Below, piece after piece: positions 48,625-56,996 of a stretch of 64,000 nucleotides of DNA. Source of the DNA: Marinobacter zhejiangensis (lineage in GTDB: Bacteria; Pseudomonadota; Gammaproteobacteria; Pseudomonadales; Oleiphilaceae); the NCBI RefSeq assembly GCF_900114775.1, contig NZ_FOUE01000002.1, forward strand, positions 645,857 through 709,856. The letters run 5' to 3'. Within the stretch, counting starts at the first letter, position 1; every line of letters starts with the position of its first letter. Position numbers and translations under genes: made by a program. The notes beneath the pieces are model-generated. The model was not told the origin of the DNA and made no database searches. It was given only the letters and a program-made list of their open reading frames with translations.

Positions 48625-48873
48625 CTAGGGCGCCAGCCCGTCCTTGTCCAGACCTTGGGCAAGGCGCGAAACACAGTCAGCGCAAATGCAGGAACGCCCC
48701 CGTTTATCGGCGGGCACCAGAGCTTTCATCGCTTCAGTAAACTGTATGTCAGGGGCGAAGCACCAACAATGCTCGGGCGGTTCTCCAAGGCTGACCGCAC
48801 AGTGATTCTCCTTACCGCACAGTGGGCAATGGGCGGTACCGGGAACTTGGGGGGGCTCATGGCTAAGGGTCAT
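48625..48873 (-). CDS. cysteine-rich CWC family protein
   Basis: 82-residue protein with the CWC-type pattern: CPLCGKENHC, EHCWCF and CICADC. Probably binds zinc. Function unknown; such genes are short and common in marine gammaproteobacteria. No adjacent partner is evident. Confidence 0.75.
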   Translation of the reverse strand: MTLSHEPPQVPGTAHCPLCGKENHCAVSLGEPPEHCWCFAPDIQFTEAMKALVPADKRGRSCICADCVSRLAQGLDKDGLAP

Positions 48874-49042
48874 GAAGGGGGCGTCCAGCTACTTGATATA
48901 GAGGGAGAATACCAGATGGAAGGCGACGATTTGACCAAGACGGCATAAATTCATTCCGGAACCCTGTAAGCTTCCAACCAGAGGGTCGTCCGGCCAGCCT
49001 GCCCGGACCGGGATCCAATCCTATTTGTTGTGAGGGAACACC

Positions 49043-52000
49043 ATGTCTGACCAGGATGCGTCACCGATAAAACTCCATGTCGCCCTTGTTGAAAAAATCA
49101 ACTTTGCCTGCCACCAAAGCGCATTTGCGATCCTGCGTGAACTCAAGATTGAGAACCTGGACCGAGAGCACGCGCTGTCTGGCCTGTCGTTTGAGCTGGC
49201 GGCCTCGCCGGCCTTCCTGAAACCGAAGCGTTGGGCGCTGGACCGGTTGGCAGCCGGTGGCTTGATGCCGTTAAAAGACCGGGATCTGGAGCTGGATGGG
49301 GGCTTTCTCTATGGGCTGACAGAATCGATGCGGGCCACCGTCACCGTTCGGGTCAGTCGAGGCGAGGAAACACTGGCGGAACAGGTGATTGCTGTAGAAC
49401 TTCTGGCCCGTAATGAATGGGGCGGTGTGGTCTATATGCCGGAAATGTTGGCGGCATTTTGTACGCCTAATGACCTTGCAGTGGACCGTGTGCTTGGCCA
49501 AGCCAGCCAGATCCTTCGCAAGGCGAACAAGCCGGATGGCATTAACGGGTATACCGCCCATAGCCGGGAGCGGGTATGGCTGATGGCGTCGGCCATCTAT
49601 TCTGCCGTTGTCGACATGCAGCTGAGCTATGCCCTTCCGCCTGCGAGTTTTGAACGTTATGGCCAGAAAATACGGCTACCCACTCAGATCGAGAGTGGCA
49701 AAGTTGCTACTTGCCTGGACACCACGCTGTTGTTGGCCGCGGCTTTTGAACAGGCCAACCTGAACCCGCTTGTGATTCTTACCCGTGGCCATGCCCTGGT
49801 AGGGCTGTGGCTGGAACCGGAAGACCTGTCCAGCGTGGTGGTGCACGATGCCGAAGTTCTGCGCCAGCGCATTCCCCTGAAAGAGCTGATCCTGATCGAA
49901 ACCACACTCGTCACCCAACACCCGGCAGTGCCCTTTTCCAGGGCTGTTGAGATGGGCAACCAGCAGGTGGTGTTGCAGAACGACCATGAGTTTGTCGCGG
50001 CCATTGATATCCGTCGGGCCAGGGCGCACCGGATAAACCCAATAAGTCTGGGCACTGTCAGCCAACAGGGCGTGGAACCGGTTAACAGAGCTGAGCCGCA
50101 AGGAACCAGTCTGGAGGAAGCACCGGACCTGCCTTCCAGTACCGTCGTGCTGAGTGAAGAGGTTGCTGAAGAAACCCCCGGAGGGCGTCTGGAACGGTGG
50201 CAACGAAAGCTGCTGGATCTGTCCGGACGGAACCCGCTACTGAACCACCGGTCCAGCAGAAGCAGTCTGCCGATCGTGTGTAGTGACCCCGGTGGCCTTG
50301 AAGATGTTCTGGCCACGGGCGCCCGCATTTCGATCGCGCCGTTTCCGCGGCTGACAAGTCTTGAGCAGGACGCAGACATTCACCGGCAACGGACCGGTGA
50401 AGACCTGAGGCAGGTGTATGCCCACGACGCTTTGGGCAAGAAGCAGGTGTTGGTGGAACTGACCCAGGAGGAGTTGGACAAGCGCGCCGTTGAGATTTAC
50501 CGCAAGGCACAAACGTCGTTGAAGGAAGGAGGTTCAAACACGCTGTTTCTGGCGGTTGGCTTCCTGCTCTGGCGCCCCCGGGACCGAGGGGATCGCCGCT
50601 ATCGTGCTCCGCTTATCCTGTTGCCGGTATCACTGGAACGCAAGTCCGTGCGTAACGGGGTGAAGATGCTGGCCAGTGATGATGAGCCGCGTTTCAACAC
50701 CACGCTGCTGGAAATGCTGAGAAAGGACTTCGCTATCGACATATCCGGATTCAGTGGTGTTCTGCCTGAGGATGAGAGCGGCGTTGACGTTGAGGGAATC
50801 TGGACTCACATGCGTCACGCCATCAAGGATGTCCCTGGTTTTGAAGTGGTGGAGGATGTGGTTCTCGGTCATTTTTCGTTTGCCAAGTACCTGATGTGGA
50901 AAGACCTGGTCGACCGCTCTGCTGAGCTCAAGGAAAGCCCGGTGGTCAAGCACCTGATGGAGACGCCCCGGCAGCCCTATGACAGCGATATACGGTTTGT
51001 CGAACCTGGCGAACTGGACCGGGACTACACGCCTGCGGACCTACTGACACCGTTACCAGCGGACTCGTCCCAGATGGCGGCGATTGCCACGGCAGATCGC
51101 GGTAAGGACTTCGTGATCATTGGTCCGCCAGGAACCGGTAAGAGCCAGACCATTGGTAACCTGATTGCCCATATGTTGGGGAAGGGCAAGAAGGTGCTGT
51201 TTGTGTCCGAGAAAACCGCAGCGCTTGAGGTGGTGCATCGGCGCCTGCGGGAGATCGGCCTGGGCCAGTTCTGCCTGGAACTTCATTCCAACAAGGCCAG
51301 AAAAGCCGACGTCCTGCAGCAGCTTGGGGCTTCCTGGAGCAGTGCCTCCGATACCGATATCGGCGACTGGAAGGTGGAGGCGGAGCGCTTGAAGTCGCTT
51401 CGGGATCGCCTGAACCGGGTCGTCAACACGCTGCACCGGCCCCGCCGCAACGGATTAACCGCTCACTATGCCATGGGCGTGAAAGTGCGGGACGGTGAGC
51501 TGGCAACCAGCGTTAAGTTAAGTTGGCCCACCGCCGACCACCATGATGAGGCGCAACTGGACGCACTGCGCGATATGGCGGAATTGCTGGAGGTGCAGGC
51601 CTGTGCCGTTGGCAGCTTCAAGCAGCACCCACTGAGCGCCATCAGTCATCACGACTGGCACCCCCAATGGCAGGAACAGGTGGTTGTGGCGGCGCAACAG
51701 CTAAAGACCGGAACCGAGCAATTGCGGCGGGATCTGGACGCGTTACAACAAGCACTGGGGGTTGTCGTCGGCAAGGTCAGCCTGGCCAAGCTGGCGGCCA
51801 CTGCGGAATGTGGTCAGGTGTTACTGGATGCTTATCGCAAGCATGCCTCTTTTGCCCTGGAACCGGATGCACCAGAAAGGCTGGAGGCGCTGGAAGAAGC
51901 GGGGTCGCATCTCAAGACCTACATCAAGCTGCAAACCAAACTGAGCTGCGCCTATGACGAGCTGGCCTGGCAGAAGCTTGACGCAGGGGTTCTTGGCACT

Positions 52001-54292
52001 GAGTGGAAGGCGGCAAACAGCACCTGGTGGCCCAAGGGCTGGTTTGCCCGACGTAAGGTCGTGAAACAACTGCGGCTGGGCGGCGCCCAGGGCAAGCCGA
52101 ATCCGGACACCGATATTGCGGTCATCCGTCAGTTGCGTGAAACCGGCGGCCATATTGAACGACTGGAACGTGTTCTCAAAGGTCTCCGGGGTTGGGAGTC
52201 CTACGATACCGACCCGAACACCCTTACTGAGCTGAGGTTGCTTGGCTCCCGTGCACGGGCGGCTGTTGGCAAACTGGCGGACGATGCCGAGTCGCTGGTG
52301 ACCTTGCGTTCGAAGATTCGAACGCTGATGTACGAAGCCAACGATTTGCTGGCGCCGGATGCTTCGGTGGGTCGCACGATCGCCGCGTTCCTCAGCTCCC
52401 TGGAGACCTTCAACAGACTCAAACCGCAACTTGAAGTCCTGGTGAGATCCACGTTGGATCGCCACCTGTCTCCGGATATGTCCGTGCTGGAGGCCATTAC
52501 CCGTGAGTGTCAGGACATCGAAGAGCACCGTCATTCTCTGAAGGACTGGTGTGCCTGGGTGCGCCGCCGAAGCGAAGCCCAGGACCTTCAGCTTGGCGCG
52601 CTGGTGAACGCCATCGAAGATGGCAGCGTGGCCCCTGACCAGGTGAAAACGGTGTTTGAGGCCGCCTATTGCGTTTGGTGGTCATCCACGGTGATCGGTG
52701 AGGATGAGTTGTTGCGCACCTTCTCGTCACCGGAGCATGAGGCCGCAATCCAGAACTTCCGGGCGCTCGACGCCCGGTTCAATGAGCTGACCGCGAAGTA
52801 CATTGCCGCTAACCTGGCCGGGCAGATCCCGGACCAGAACGAGATCACGCGAAGCTCCTCCTGGGGCATCCTTCGCCATGAACTGCAGAAGAAGACCCGA
52901 CACAAGCCCGTGCGGGAGATGATGGAGACCATTCCGGAGGTCATCACCTCATTGGCTCCGTGCCTGATGATGTCACCGCTTTCCATCGCCCAATTCCTCT
53001 CCGCCGGCCAGGCCCTGTTCGACGTGGTGATTTTCGACGAGGCGTCGCAGATCACGGTTTGGGATGCGGTTGGGTCCCTGGCGCGCGGGAAACAGGTGAT
53101 CGTCGCCGGCGACCCCAAACAGATGCCTCCTACGAATTTCTTTGCCCGCTCGGACGATGACCCGGATGGTGATGTTGATGATGAAGGGGATCTGGAGAGC
53201 ATTCTGGATGAGTTAATCGGGTCAAGTATCCCTCAACGGGTGTTGAACCTGCATTACCGTTCTCGCCGGGAGAGCCTGATCGCATTTTCAAACAGCCGTT
53301 ATTACGACAGTTCACTGATCACCTTCCCGGCACCGGTCCATCCGGATAGGGGGGTGTCGCTGGTTCGCCCTGACGGTTTCTATGCCCGTGGTAAGGCCCG
53401 ACACAATCAGGGCGAGGCCAAGGCCATTGTTGCCGAGATCGTGAGGCGGCTTACATCAGAGGACCCGTCCGAGCGTAAACACTCCATTGGTGTGGTGACG
53501 TTCAATAGCGAGCAGCAGAGCCTGATTGAAGACCTGCTCGACAAAGCGCGTGCCGAGGACCCCTCCATTGAGTGGGCGTTTTCTGAAGAAGATACGCTGG
53601 AACCGGTGTTTGTTAAGAACCTGGAAACCGTGCAGGGGGACGAGCGCGACGTCATTCTGTTCAGCATCACTTACGGTCCCGATGAGTCCGGTCATGTGAC
53701 GATGAACTTCGGGCCGCTCAACCGTTCCGGCGGGGAACGCCGCCTGAATGTCGCCATGACCCGTGCGCGAACCGAAATGAAGGTATTTTCCACCCTGGCC
53801 CCGGAACAGATTGACCTGACCAGAACCCAGGCAAGGGCAGTTTCCGACCTCAAGCACTTCCTGGAGTACGCTGAACGCGGGGCGTCCGCTCTGGGAGCTG
53901 CGGTTCATGGCTCGGTGGGCGATCTGGAGTCTCCGTTTGAGGTGGCCGTAGCCAGGGGGCTGCAACAGAAGGGCTGGACCGTACACCCACAGATCGGTGT
54001 CTCGGCCTACCGTATCGACCTGGGTATTGTTCATCCGGACAAGCCCGGGCTCTACCTGGCGGGCATTGAATGCGATGGCGCCATGTATCATAGCTCCGCC
54101 TACGCCCGTGAGCGCGACAAGGTGCGTCAGGCCGTTCTTGAGGGGCTTGGCTGGACCTTGTTCCGGGTATGGTCCACGGACTGGTGGACCAATCGGGACA
54201 AGGCCCTGGAGATGCTTCATGAGGCGCTGACCCGGCGCTATGAACTTGACCGGGAAGGCGCGAAGGAAGCTGGGGAGGCCGTGACCGAGTGA
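49043..54292 (+). CDS. multi-domain SF1 helicase-nuclease (DUF4011, AAA helicase, Vsr-like endonuclease)
   Basis: A single 1749-residue chain. Domains in order: an N-terminal region with a papain/transglutaminase-like segment (Cys224 in VATCLDTT, His250 in RGHALVG); DUF4011 starting at Trp386 (WQRKLLDLSGRNPLLN); SF1 helicase with Walker A GPPGTGKS at 694-701, DEAS at 1332-1335 and motif VI NVAMTRAR near 1569-1576. A 600-residue insert lies between motifs I and II. The C-terminus is a PD-(D/E)XK or Vsr-like nuclease (Glu1633, Asp1659, Glu1676-x-Asp1678 in GIECDG). Likely acts on DNA or RNA; a defence role is plausible for this family but unproved. No partner gene is evident. The Cys/His transglutaminase-like call rests on motif alone. 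Confidence 0.82.
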   Translation: MSDQDASPIKLHVALVEKINFACHQSAFAILRELKIENLDREHALSGLSFELAASPAFLKPKRWALDRLAAGGLMPLKDRDLELDGGFLYGLTESMRATVTVRVSRGEETLAEQVIAVELLARNEWGGVVYMPEMLAAFCTPNDLAVDRVLGQASQILRKANKPDGINGYTAHSRERVWLMASAIYSAVVDMQLSYALPPASFERYGQKIRLPTQIESGKVATCLDTTLLLAAAFEQANLNPLVILTRGHALVGLWLEPEDLSSVVVHDAEVLRQRIPLKELILIETTLVTQHPAVPFSRAVEMGNQQVVLQNDHEFVAAIDIRRARAHRINPISLGTVSQQGVEPVNRAEPQGTSLEEAPDLPSSTVVLSEEVAEETPGGRLERWQRKLLDLSGRNPLLNHRSSRSSLPIVCSDPGGLEDVLATGARISIAPFPRLTSLEQDADIHRQRTGEDLRQVYAHDALGKKQVLVELTQEELDKRAVEIYRKAQTSLKEGGSNTLFLAVGFLLWRPRDRGDRRYRAPLILLPVSLERKSVRNGVKMLASDDEPRFNTTLLEMLRKDFAIDISGFSGVLPEDESGVDVEGIWTHMRHAIKDVPGFEVVEDVVLGHFSFAKYLMWKDLVDRSAELKESPVVKHLMETPRQPYDSDIRFVEPGELDRDYTPADLLTPLPADSSQMAAIATADRGKDFVIIGPPGTGKSQTIGNLIAHMLGKGKKVLFVSEKTAALEVVHRRLREIGLGQFCLELHSNKARKADVLQQLGASWSSASDTDIGDWKVEAERLKSLRDRLNRVVNTLHRPRRNGLTAHYAMGVKVRDGELATSVKLSWPTADHHDEAQLDALRDMAELLEVQACAVGSFKQHPLSAISHHDWHPQWQEQVVVAAQQLKTGTEQLRRDLDALQQALGVVVGKVSLAKLAATAECGQVLLDAYRKHASFALEPDAPERLEALEEAGSHLKTYIKLQTKLSCAYDELAWQKLDAGVLGTEWKAANSTWWPKGWFARRKVVKQLRLGGAQGKPNPDTDIAVIRQLRETGGHIERLERVLKGLRGWESYDTDPNTLTELRLLGSRARAAVGKLADDAESLVTLRSKIRTLMYEANDLLAPDASVGRTIAAFLSSLETFNRLKPQLEVLVRSTLDRHLSPDMSVLEAITRECQDIEEHRHSLKDWCAWVRRRSEAQDLQLGALVNAIEDGSVAPDQVKTVFEAAYCVWWSSTVIGEDELLRTFSSPEHEAAIQNFRALDARFNELTAKYIAANLAGQIPDQNEITRSSSWGILRHELQKKTRHKPVREMMETIPEVITSLAPCLMMSPLSIAQFLSAGQALFDVVIFDEASQITVWDAVGSLARGKQVIVAGDPKQMPPTNFFARSDDDPDGDVDDEGDLESILDELIGSSIPQRVLNLHYRSRRESLIAFSNSRYYDSSLITFPAPVHPDRGVSLVRPDGFYARGKARHNQGEAKAIVAEIVRRLTSEDPSERKHSIGVVTFNSEQQSLIEDLLDKARAEDPSIEWAFSEEDTLEPVFVKNLETVQGDERDVILFSITYGPDESGHVTMNFGPLNRSGGERRLNVAMTRARTEMKVFSTLAPEQIDLTRTQARAVSDLKHFLEYAERGASALGAAVHGSVGDLESPFEVAVARGLQQKGWTVHPQIGVSAYRIDLGIVHPDKPGLYLAGIECDGAMYHSSAYARERDKVRQAVLEGLGWTLFRVWSTDWWTNRDKALEMLHEALTRRYELDREGAKEAGEAVTE

Positions 54293-54444
54293 GGCCATGG
54301 CTAGCATTTCCTTTCAGGGCCTTCTGGATTTCGGACTGTTTCCAGCGGAGAAGGCTCTATACTCAAAGGGAAACCTCTCGGTAACGCCTTGAACACGCAG
54401 GGAAACCGCAATTTTTCAGGATATTTTATTCAAAGGAGTCGATT

Positions 54445-55275
54445 ATGAACGAGTTAGTTGATCAGCTGGATATCAACCAGTACCTGCCCACGGCGCTGGA
54501 CTGGGCAACGAACATTCTGCTGGCGCTGGTTATCCTGATCATCGGTATCTGGGTGGCTGGCAAGGTCTACCAATCGATAGCGCACATTTCTACCAAGCAT
54601 GAACAGCTGGACGATACGCTGTTCCGGTTCTTCGGCAGTGTTGCCCGTTACACCATCCTGGCGTTTGTGGGTATTGCCGTACTTAACCGCTTTGGGGTGC
54701 AAACGGCCTCAATTATCGCCCTGCTGGGTGCCGCTGGCCTTGCCGTTGGCCTGGCCCTTCAGGGTACGCTGTCCAACCTGGCGGCCGGAGTGATGCTGCT
54801 GATTTTCCGGCCTTACAAAGTTGGCGATTTCATTGATGCGGCCGGTAAGTTTGGCAAGGTCACGGAAGTGGATATGTTCACCACGATCCTGCAAACCTTC
54901 GATAACCAACAGATCATTATTCCCAACAGCCAGATCTGGGGGCAGCAGATCATCAACCATTCCCACCATGCGATTCGCGGTGTGGATATGCGGTTTGGTG
55001 TGGCTTACAGCGAAAGCATTGATGAAGCCCGCAAGGTGATCGATTCGGTACTGGCCAATCACCCCCATGTGCTCAAAGACCCGGCACCGTTTGTCGAAGT
55101 CGAAACCCTCAACAACAGCTCGGTGGATTTCCTGGTCAGGCCGTTCTGCGAAGGCGAGCACTACTTCAGTGTGCTGTATTCCGTGCCCGAGCAAATCAAG
55201 AAAGCCCTCGACGAAGCGGGCATCGAAATCCCGTTCCCTCACCGGAAAGTTATTCTGGTTAACGAAAAAGATTGA
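54445..55275 (+). CDS. mscS: small-conductance mechanosensitive channel MscS
   Basis: Inner-membrane tension-gated channel of 276 residues, the minimal MscS length. Three helices are visible, and the pore-lining TM3 (GAAGLAVGLALQGTLSNLAAG) leads into FRPYKVGDFI and the cytoplasmic vestibule. Releases solutes on osmotic downshift. AAAGGAG precedes the ATG. A TATACT at 54358-54363 is a possible -10 about 80 bases upstream. Confidence 0.95.
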   Translation: MNELVDQLDINQYLPTALDWATNILLALVILIIGIWVAGKVYQSIAHISTKHEQLDDTLFRFFGSVARYTILAFVGIAVLNRFGVQTASIIALLGAAGLAVGLALQGTLSNLAAGVMLLIFRPYKVGDFIDAAGKFGKVTEVDMFTTILQTFDNQQIIIPNSQIWGQQIINHSHHAIRGVDMRFGVAYSESIDEARKVIDSVLANHPHVLKDPAPFVEVETLNNSSVDFLVRPFCEGEHYFSVLYSVPEQIKKALDEAGIEIPFPHRKVILVNEKD

Positions 55276-55303
55276 AACCAGGCGGGTCGTTGAATGTGGC
55301 CGG

Positions 55304-55327
55304 GGCGGGAGCGAACGCGCTTCCGCC
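55304..55327. terminator. hairpin between mscS and hemerythrin
   Basis: 10-bp stem GGCGGGAGCG/CGCTTCCGCC (55304-55313, 55318-55327, one G-T pair) with an AACG loop, between two convergent genes. No T-run on either side. Confidence 0.5.
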
Positions 55328-55344
55328 TTGAGGGGAAAGTATTG

Positions 55345-55749
55345 TCAGGCCACGCCGTGGCTGCGGAAGTGTTGGACGTAGGCCTTGTCTACCTTGAGGA
55401 TGTGGTGGGTCAGCCAGTCCTTCAGTAATGCCAGCGCTTCGGTTCCAGAAGCTTCGCCACGTTCGTGGCAGTCCAGCAGGCTCAGAACCTTGCTGGTGAA
55501 CTGGTTGTGCTCTGCCTTGTGGGCGTCAGTTTCAGGGTAACCCAAGCGATTGAACAGGTCCTCCTCAACAATGAAGTGGTTCATCGTGTAATCCATCAGG
55601 CCTTCGAGGATGTCACCAACCTCCTGGCTATCGGCGTCGTTTTCCAGTGCTTCGTGCAGGCGGTTGGTCTGGTCAACCAGCCAACGGTGTTGGGTATCAA
55701 TCTCGCCAATGCCAACTTCGAGCTCTTCACTCCATGGCCAGAATGCCAT
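55345..55749 (-). CDS. bacteriohemerythrin
   Basis: Non-haem diiron oxygen-binding protein of 134 residues. Ligands fit the family: IDTQHRWLVDQTNRLHEAL, HFIVEEDLF, HKAEH and HHILKVDKAY. Single-domain forms carry or buffer oxygen in microaerobic cells. The ATG at 55749 has GGGAGG upstream; the frame starts earlier at 55761. A perfect FNR/Anr box at class II spacing from a -10 controls it. Confidence 0.93.
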   Translation of the reverse strand: MAFWPWSEELEVGIGEIDTQHRWLVDQTNRLHEALENDADSQEVGDILEGLMDYTMNHFIVEEDLFNRLGYPETDAHKAEHNQFTSKVLSLLDCHERGEASGTEALALLKDWLTHHILKVDKAYVQHFRSHGVA

Positions 55750-55784
55750 ACTGCCTCCCAAGTTATTGTTTTACCAGCCTGCTT

Positions 55785-55826
55785 ATCCTAGGTTGTTGGG
55801 TTGGCTGGAATATTGATCTGGATCAA
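55785..55826 (-). promoter_or_regulatory. FNR/Anr-type box and promoter of hemerythrin
   Basis: TTGAT-N4-ATCAA at 55813-55826 is a perfect match to the FNR/Anr consensus. On the minus strand it is followed, 22 bases later, by -10 TAGGAT (55790-55785), which places the box at about -41.5, the class II activation distance. Low-oxygen induction of the oxygen-binding protein is a reasonable inference. Confidence 0.78.
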
Positions 55827-55889
55827 TTGGGGGCTGAGGGAAGCGACCGGCAGGGCTTCCGGTGAGAGGGGGATCACGTGAGTGCCGGG

Positions 55890-56837
55890 TTAACTCAGGT
55901 TTTTCGTGATGACAAGCGAACGCTGGGCGCGCTTGTCCACCTCCAGCGTAAAGAGGTCGGGGCGTGAGTAATGCCCGGTGATATCCAGTGCCCGCTTGGC
56001 GGCAGCAGCCTGGCTACTGTCGATCTCGCAGGTAACGTAGCCTTTCTGGTTAGACAGAGGGCCAGCCACAATCTCGCCCCCGGGAGCAATGACCACGGAA
56101 TCGCCGGGGTTGATCCAGGTTTCCTCCTGCGGGTACAGCGCCTGGAGTTCCGGAAGGTCGCGGGGCAGGTCCGAGCGCTCCAAGGCCACACCGCAGCCCA
56201 GTACCCAGCAACGGCCCTCTCGGGCGATGTGCTGCAAGGTTCCGATCCAGCCCTCACCACTGTCATAGGTTGGCGCGATGTACACCTCAATGCCCTGGGC
56301 ATAGAGCGCATAGCGGGCCAGGGGCATGTAGTTTTCCCAGCAAACCAGGGTGCCCAGCTTTCCGGCCGGGGTGTCCACGACATTGAGTCCGCTGGCATCA
56401 CCAAAGCCCCAGACCATCCGTTCCGGATTGGTCGGCATCAGCTTCCTGTGGTGGTTGATCACCGCTCCGTCGGGGCCGATCACAATGACCGAATTGAATA
56501 GAGTGCTCTGGCTGTTTGCGGGGTCGCGCTCGCTGAACCCACACACCACGGTGACCTGATGCTTGCGAGCGGCCGCCATCAAGGGGTCCAGGTCGCCGGC
56601 GCCAACACTCACCGAGTTCCTGAGCAGGCGGGTGTGCAGGGCCTCGCAGGTTCCCCAGTCGCCGCCCGGTCGCAGCCGCCAGATCCACGCTGGGTAGCCG
56701 GGGATAAACGCCTCTGGAAAGACAATCAACTCCGTGCCTTGGGAGGCAAGGTCCGCAATGATATCCACCGCCAGGGACAGGGTGTCCGTCTTATTGAGAA
56801 CAATGGGAGCCTGTTGAACAAGCGCAACGTTTGCCAT
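55890..56837 (-). CDS. nitrilase family hydrolase
   Basis: Protein of 315 residues with the nitrilase triad: Glu42 (FPEAFIPGYP), Lys132 (HHRKLMPT) and Cys166 (TLVCWENYMPL). CWENYMP is typical of true nitrilases, so a nitrile-to-acid reaction is likely, though amidase use cannot be excluded. AGGAGA precedes the ATG. It is upstream of hemerythrin on the same strand but the latter has its own promoter. Confidence 0.88.
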   Translation of the reverse strand: MANVALVQQAPIVLNKTDTLSLAVDIIADLASQGTELIVFPEAFIPGYPAWIWRLRPGGDWGTCEALHTRLLRNSVSVGAGDLDPLMAAARKHQVTVVCGFSERDPANSQSTLFNSVIVIGPDGAVINHHRKLMPTNPERMVWGFGDASGLNVVDTPAGKLGTLVCWENYMPLARYALYAQGIEVYIAPTYDSGEGWIGTLQHIAREGRCWVLGCGVALERSDLPRDLPELQALYPQEETWINPGDSVVIAPGGEIVAGPLSNQKGYVTCEIDSSQAAAAKRALDITGHYSRPDLFTLEVDKRAQRSLVITKNLS

Positions 56838-56956
56838 GATCGGTCTCCTGAGAGTTCGCTGTTTGCGATTGGACGGGCGGTTAAACCGGAGCGTCTGTAA
56901 AAGACTAGTTCAAAAAGGCGGAAGACGGCGGGGTTGGTCAGGTGCGGGTGGACGTG

Positions 56957-56990
56957 TAAAAAAACGCCAGCAGACGCTGGCGTTTTTTTG
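56957..56990 (-). terminator. terminator after the OsmC-YcaO gene
   Basis: 8-bp stem ACGCCAGC/GCTGGCGT (56964-56971, 56976-56983) with an AGAC loop. A-run on the left gives the U-run for the minus strand, and T7 on the right makes it bidirectional. Confidence 0.88.
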
Positions 56991-56996
56991 GGGGGG

